64,000 bases of DNA from Bryum argenteum. Its lineage: Eukaryota > Streptophyta > Bryopsida > Bryales > Bryaceae. The notes under the pieces are model-generated. The model made no database searches. It saw only the letters and a program-made list of their open reading frames with translations, and had not been told where the DNA came from. The stretch lies in NCBI GenBank assembly GCA_037043015.1, contig CM073321.1, positions 31,784,101-31,848,100 on the forward strand. Reading direction: 5' to 3'. Of the stretch, positions 59,993-64,000 are shown piece after piece. The translations under genes and the position numbers were made by a program. The number at the start of each line of letters is the position of its first letter. The first letter of the stretch is position 1.

Positions 59993-61863
59993 TATCGGCC
60001 GCCAGCCGAGAAACGCGAGAATAATGAAAGAAGAGGAGTACATTGTAAGTGTAAATTACAATGATCGATACAATAAAGACAAAGTAGGATATACTTTATC
60101 GGAAAGCCATAGGAAGCTAAGTCACGTATTGGCTGCTAGCCGAGAAACAGTAAACTAGAGAAATGGAGGGAGCATACCGAAGCAACCAATGAACGCTACA
60201 TTCTCAAAAACGATGAATATACTGCAATCAAAAGTCATGGATAGCTAAGTCCGGTATCGGCCGCCAGCCGAGAAAATGTAAACAAGAGTAATGGGATGAG
60301 TAGAGCAAATGTAAAAAAGAGCTCTAAACGGGTATTTAACTAATTATGGACAATTTGACAATCCAGAAATCAATCGGCTTCCGTCCGACACACCTCAAAG
60401 GCGCAAACAAAGCAAGGCAAAAAAACAGAATGATTGAAGATATTAGCAATTCGCAAAAATTAAAGATGAATACACTGTTAGAGTAGGAAACAAATCCGTT
60501 TCATTAAAAGAATAAACGAATATTCCAAACGAAGCTCGACCTACTAGCATGTGGTATCGGCGCGCAGCCGACTGCACTAACTTCGCATCAATAAATATTA
60601 CAACACCCTATACAAAATACAGCAACACCAGGTATTGAAGCAGAACATAAATATAACATAGGTGAACTGCAGTGGTGTCGGCTCACAGCCGATAAGCAGC
60701 AACGCGACTCCATCATCGGCTTCCTCCTTTCTAGCGCTCCATGTTCAACAATCCAAGATATAATTCCTTGGCAAAGCTCGATTTGAAGACCGACTGCGAC
60801 AAGTCGACGAGTGCGAGTACTGACCGGCTCATCGCAGGTTGTGCTCCACCGGCTCATCGCTTGAAGTGTCGGCTCGCAGCCGATAGGCATGCAGAATAAG
60901 TAAAACCTAGGAACACTGCAATCTGAGAGAAACAACGTACTTGAGGGAATGAGCAACTTCATAATGAAGTTGACCGGGTCTATTAGAAAGACTCATATAC
61001 TCACTAACAGATTCAAACTGGTATAAGGGGTAGATGAACGGAATGATATCTGTAGCTACATTCGGAATAGTAGTACTTGAAGACGTCAAATCACCTCGAA
61101 AAGGATAAGGCATGTAGCATGCAGCATCCGGCGCCAACCTTAACGCCAGTGGAGAAACATCAACGAGGAGAAGCTGGTCGGGCCTGCACACCTCATGGGA
61201 ACGACGCTTGCAATAGAGAGTCTTCAGGAGCTTGTGACACCATGAAAAATTCATAGGACGATCACAATATTCTCTACCAAAAACAAATGATAGCCTGTCC
61301 ATGACGCCGGAAGGTAGAATGTAAGATAGGAGAGCCGTCAAGTCACGGATCGGCATCGTACACCAGAGACCAACATGGAAGCGCTCCAACAACATGGCAT
61401 GCATATCGGTTGGCAGCCGACAAGAAGACAAAAACAATACAAACATTGAAGTGTCGGCTGACAGCTGACAGGAGAAGAAAACAAACCAGACAATCCATGA
61501 GTAGAAACATCAACGAAACAATGACAAGAAGAAGCCATGGATCCTTAAGCTAAAAAGAAAAAATCAGCAAACACCAAATATAAGAACCAATACCAAGAAA
61601 GGGAATATGATAGAAAACTCTACATATTGAGATAAAGAAATTCTTCGCATATTAAACATCCTCATAATATACAATTAAGAAAAAGTCTGGAGTAGAACCC
61701 TAGAAAATTTACAGAACTAGAAGAAAATCTAAGTGATATATAAATTCTAGTTCCCTAGATCATCAAATACGATGATTTCAAAATCTATACACCCACACTA
61801 AGGACATGTACTAAGATGGTATTCTATGTAGGCTAACAAGAGGTGTATCGGCCGGCAGCCGAC
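59993..61863. repeat. Dispersed 18-bp dyad motif, about ten copies
   Basis: Consensus TATCGGCYGGCAGCCGAC, an imperfect inverted repeat (TCGGC...GCCGA). Copies start at 59993, 60127, 60255, 60372 (divergent), 60555, 60676, 60867, 61404, 61452 and 61846, all in the same orientation. Spacings run from 48 to 537 bp, so this is not a tandem array. Related half-sites lie at 59666, 59817 and 62802-62836. They stand out as GC-rich islands in AT-rich DNA. Two overlap the FCP1-like coding remnant. Confidence 0.8.
60907..61446 (-). pseudogene. FCP1/NIF-type HAD-like domain, partial paralogue
   Basis: The minus-strand frame reads FHVGLWCTMPIRDLTALLSY, then FGREYCDRP, CHKLLKTLY and QLLLVDVSPLALRLAPDAA. 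It is collinear with the second half of the neighbouring FCP1-like gene (62390-61945). The half carrying the first catalytic aspartates is not found upstream. The VDVSP segment replaces the usual DDSP. It is probably a truncated tandem duplicate or a gene with undetected exons. Confidence 0.5.
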
Positions 61864-61944
61864 AACTGGAGCTTCTTGAACTTGCTCCAACATCTTGAAC
61901 ACCTCGTAGGCAAAAAAAAAGGATGAGGAGTAATCAATCCATGA

Positions 61945-62719
61945 TTACTCCTTCCTACCAAAATCAATCTTCTTGTACTTCTTGTACAGCGGATGAGTCG
62001 GGAGCATACGGCGTTGCCCTAACCTTGCGTGCTCCTCAAAAAACTGAGGAATAGTTTTCCCAAAGGAATAGAGTTTGTACAATAGAGGCTGCAAAATCCT
62101 CAGAAAGTAAGGCTTCCCACTCAAATTCTGCTTCGAGGTCATAGTGCAGGTGGAGGGGTGGAACGCATTGAACGGATTGTTCAAAACGTTCTTGTAGGGG
62201 GAGTCGACAATGAGAAGCATGTTATCGGGATTGGCACCACAAGCAACCAGCTCAGGACTCATATCCAGGAGATGAGCAATTGACTTTAGAAAGATGGGCC
62301 GGTCAGGATTTCCAGGCTTCCGGTAGCAACTCCGGAAGCAATATCTCTGATCAAACTCCAAGCAGTCTTTAGGGAGGTTGGGACAAATGGTTCAAATAAA
62401 TTCAATCCTTGGAGTAAGGTTCTTCTTATAGACCGAGGACGAGAAACAAATTTCAAACCTTGCATTAAGACAAAAGGTTATTAACTCCGCAAGGCCAGGT
62501 CTTGCCCTTGCCTCCTGCTTCAACCACCGGGGACAATCCCCACTGGGAACGATCCTACGAGGAACGAAGTAAATGAGGGTGCCATTCACGTCGAAGAGAA
62601 TAAAATATTTAAGCGGGGCTACCTGCCCTCGAGGTGAAAGATGAGTCGCAATGGAGGTGCCCTGCTGCGATCCATGAGAAGCGGAGTCCACGAACTCCTC
62701 GTTCACAGAATCACCTATA
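61945..62719 (-). pseudogene. FCP1/NIF-type HAD phosphatase-like gene (one stop)
   Basis: One minus-strand frame runs from an acceptor-like CTCTTGCAG at about 62720 to the stop at 61945, about 258 codons. It reads KYFILFDVNGTLIYFV (HAD motif I, where the second Asp of DxDxT is Asn), RPGLAELITFCLNARFEICF, RPIFLKSIAHLL, NMLLIVDSPYKNVLNNPFNA (the usual DDSP is VDSP) and ends KKYKKIDFGRKE. Family phosphatases act on phosphoserine, for example in the RNA polymerase II tail. The Asn and Val replacements suggest weak or absent catalysis. An in-frame TGA at 62392-62394 interrupts it. Upstream exons are unresolved. Confidence 0.6.
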
Positions 62720-62787
62720 TCTGCAAGAGATTAGAGCATTTGTACAATGAGCAAAAGAACAACAAGAAGTATGCAACAGAGTGAGGT

Positions 62788-62836
62788 CTGCTACGTAACT
62801 TCTGTCGGCTGCTACGTAACTTCTGTCGGCTGCTGC
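62788..62836. repeat. 21-bp tandem repeat
   Basis: CTGCTACGTAACTTCTGTCGG repeated about 2.3 times; it contains the TGTCGGCTG half of the dyad motif. Its place upstream of the FCP1-like gene could be intron or leader. Confidence 0.8.
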
Positions 62837-62894
62837 TAGAATCCCTAAACCCTAAAACTAAACACTATCAGCTGCGAGCAGAGTAACGGCTAAG

Positions 62895-63002
62895 GCAAGA
62901 AAGCAGAGAGGAGAGGAGAGAGCAAGAAAGGAGAGAGGAGAGAAGACAGCAAGAAAGGAGAGAGGAGAGAAGACAACAAGAAAGGAGAGAGGAGAGGAGA
63001 GA
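62895..63002. repeat. 27-bp purine minisatellite, four units
   Basis: Units of 27 bp beginning GCAAGAAAG(G/C)AGAGAGG start at 62895, 62922, 62949 and 62976, followed by degenerate GA-rich sequence to about 63115. It lies upstream of the FCP1-like gene. Confidence 0.9.
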
Positions 63003-63267
63003 GCAAGTAGCAAATGAGAAGAGGAGAGAAATGAAATTGAGAGAGGAGAAGAGAGAGCAAAAGTGAGAGGAGAGAGCAAAACTGATAGAGGAGAAGAGAA
63101 CAAATTGCAAATGAGAGCAAATGAGGGAGGGTGAAAAGTTTACCCCCTCCGGAATTTTTGCAATGATGGCTATCGGCTGTCCTCTGGTTTGCGCCTTGCT
63201 CGCTTTTCAATCGGCTCGCCGCTCTCGCATCCGCTTGCCCGCCCGCCAAATTTTTCTGAAGCTTGCG

Positions 63268-64000
63268 CAAGGTTGTCATATCGGCGTGTTGAGGCGATCG
63301 GGCGGACAAAACGGACGTACGAGTTGTCCCGGACAGACGGGCATGCCCGCCCACCTTGATAGTAGGAGGCGTGTAATTTTTTCATGGGTAAGAAACTTTG
63401 CAGTAAAAAGCCACGTAGGATGTGACGTGTAAGTCCATCGTGGCGTCGGGGCGGGTGAAGTTGTGCCAAGGGGGGTAAACTTTTTTTAGGGCGGGTGAAT
63501 TTAGAGGGGGCGGGTGAACTTTTGATGAGGCGGGTGACATTGGTGGGGGGTGGGTGAGGAGGTGGAGGGGCGGATTACGGGGGGGGGCGGGTGCGGGGGA
63601 GGGTGGGCGTGTACGGGGGGGTGGCGTGTCTGGGGTGGGTAGGGCGGGTCCCGAAGGGAGTAGGGCGGAGTGCCGGGGGGTAGAGCGGGTGCCGGGGGGT
63701 AGGGCGAGTACCGCGGGAGGTAGGGGTACCGAGAGGGGCTGGGGCGAGTACGAGGGGGTGGGGCGAGTACGAGGGGGTGGGGCGAGTACGAGGGGGTGGG
63801 GCGGGTGCCGGTGGGGGTTAGGCGAGTATCGGGGCTCAGGGGCGGGTACCGAGGGGTTAGGCGGGTGCCGGGGGTTAGGCGGGTGCCGGGGTTAGGCGGT
63901 GCAGGGGGGTGGGGCGGGTGCCGGGGGTGGGCGAAATCTTTGGAGTAGTGGGCGGGTCTGCGGAGTAGTGGGGCGGGTATTGGGGGGGGTGGGGCGAGTC
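63268..64000 (-). mobile_element. Third hAT family copy, right end in inverted orientation, cut by window edge
   Basis: It starts CAAGGTTGTCATATCGGCG at 63268, and about 240 bp onward is the reverse complement of 41640-41880 with few differences. It then enters the G-rich tract expected next to the right end. The other end and target duplication lie beyond the window; the duplication should read AGCTTGCG. Confidence 0.9.
63440..64000. repeat. G-rich subterminal minisatellite of the third hAT copy
   Basis: It begins with GGGCGGGTGAA(C/T)TT units, then GGGTAGGGCGGGTGCCGGG and GGTGGGGCGAGTACGAGG units. The order mirrors the giant element at 41195-41665. Confidence 0.85.

Overview
This window is nuclear DNA of a land plant with a repeat-rich genome. 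The evidence is an intact five-exon gene of the plant HR-like lesion-inducer family, CCCTAAA-type interstitial telomere repeats, plant-type hAT, CACTA and Mutator-like transposons, and decayed Ty3/Gypsy and Ty1/Copia fossils. I cannot fix the lineage from sequence alone. The transposase types recall those I associate with seed-free plants and gymnosperms, but this is an impression, not a test.

The main object is one insertion covering 16344-41880 (25,537 bp). It is bounded by CAAGGTTGTCATA-type terminal inverted repeats and a perfect 8-bp target duplication (GTGGTTAT). TIR and TSD fit the hAT superfamily, and the element carries a hAT transposase gene (BED-like finger, DUF659-like segment, C-terminal dimerisation domain). 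It also holds two genes not expected in a transposon: a protein-kinase-like gene and a coiled-coil/RING-H2 gene. The transposase and RING genes share the same TATA/5'UTR/start-codon module. The kinase and transposase genes share a 3' flanking module. G-rich or C-rich tracts separate the cassettes, so the element looks like a modular cargo-bearing giant hAT. All three genes are now damaged.

The giant copy has itself been invaded. A non-autonomous CACTA element (24795-28459, TSD GTA) sits in its G-rich minisatellite. A 7-kb Mutator-like element (30876-37868, 10-bp TSD) splits the transposase gene. That Mutator-like element carries two divergent genes, a SWIM-finger transposase and a spliced gene with a DGNHR motif, separated by a cluster of palindromes. 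A 340-bp copy at 1706-2045 keeps only the two ends of the giant element, and a third copy begins at 63268 and runs off the window.

Layout: 1-4590 Gypsy fossil cut by the 340-bp hAT; 4590-9070 unclassified decayed ORF block; 9070-14360 mostly non-coding, with one organelle-like stretch; a SINE near 14.4 kb; a GC-rich block to 16.3 kb; the giant hAT; 41.9-46.4 kb mostly non-coding; a Copia fossil to 49.7 kb; the HR-lesion gene 50.7-53.6 kb; non-coding AT-rich DNA to 59.7 kb; a telomere-like tract; two FCP1/HAD-like genes on the minus strand (60.9-62.7 kb) among a dispersed dyad motif; then the third hAT end.
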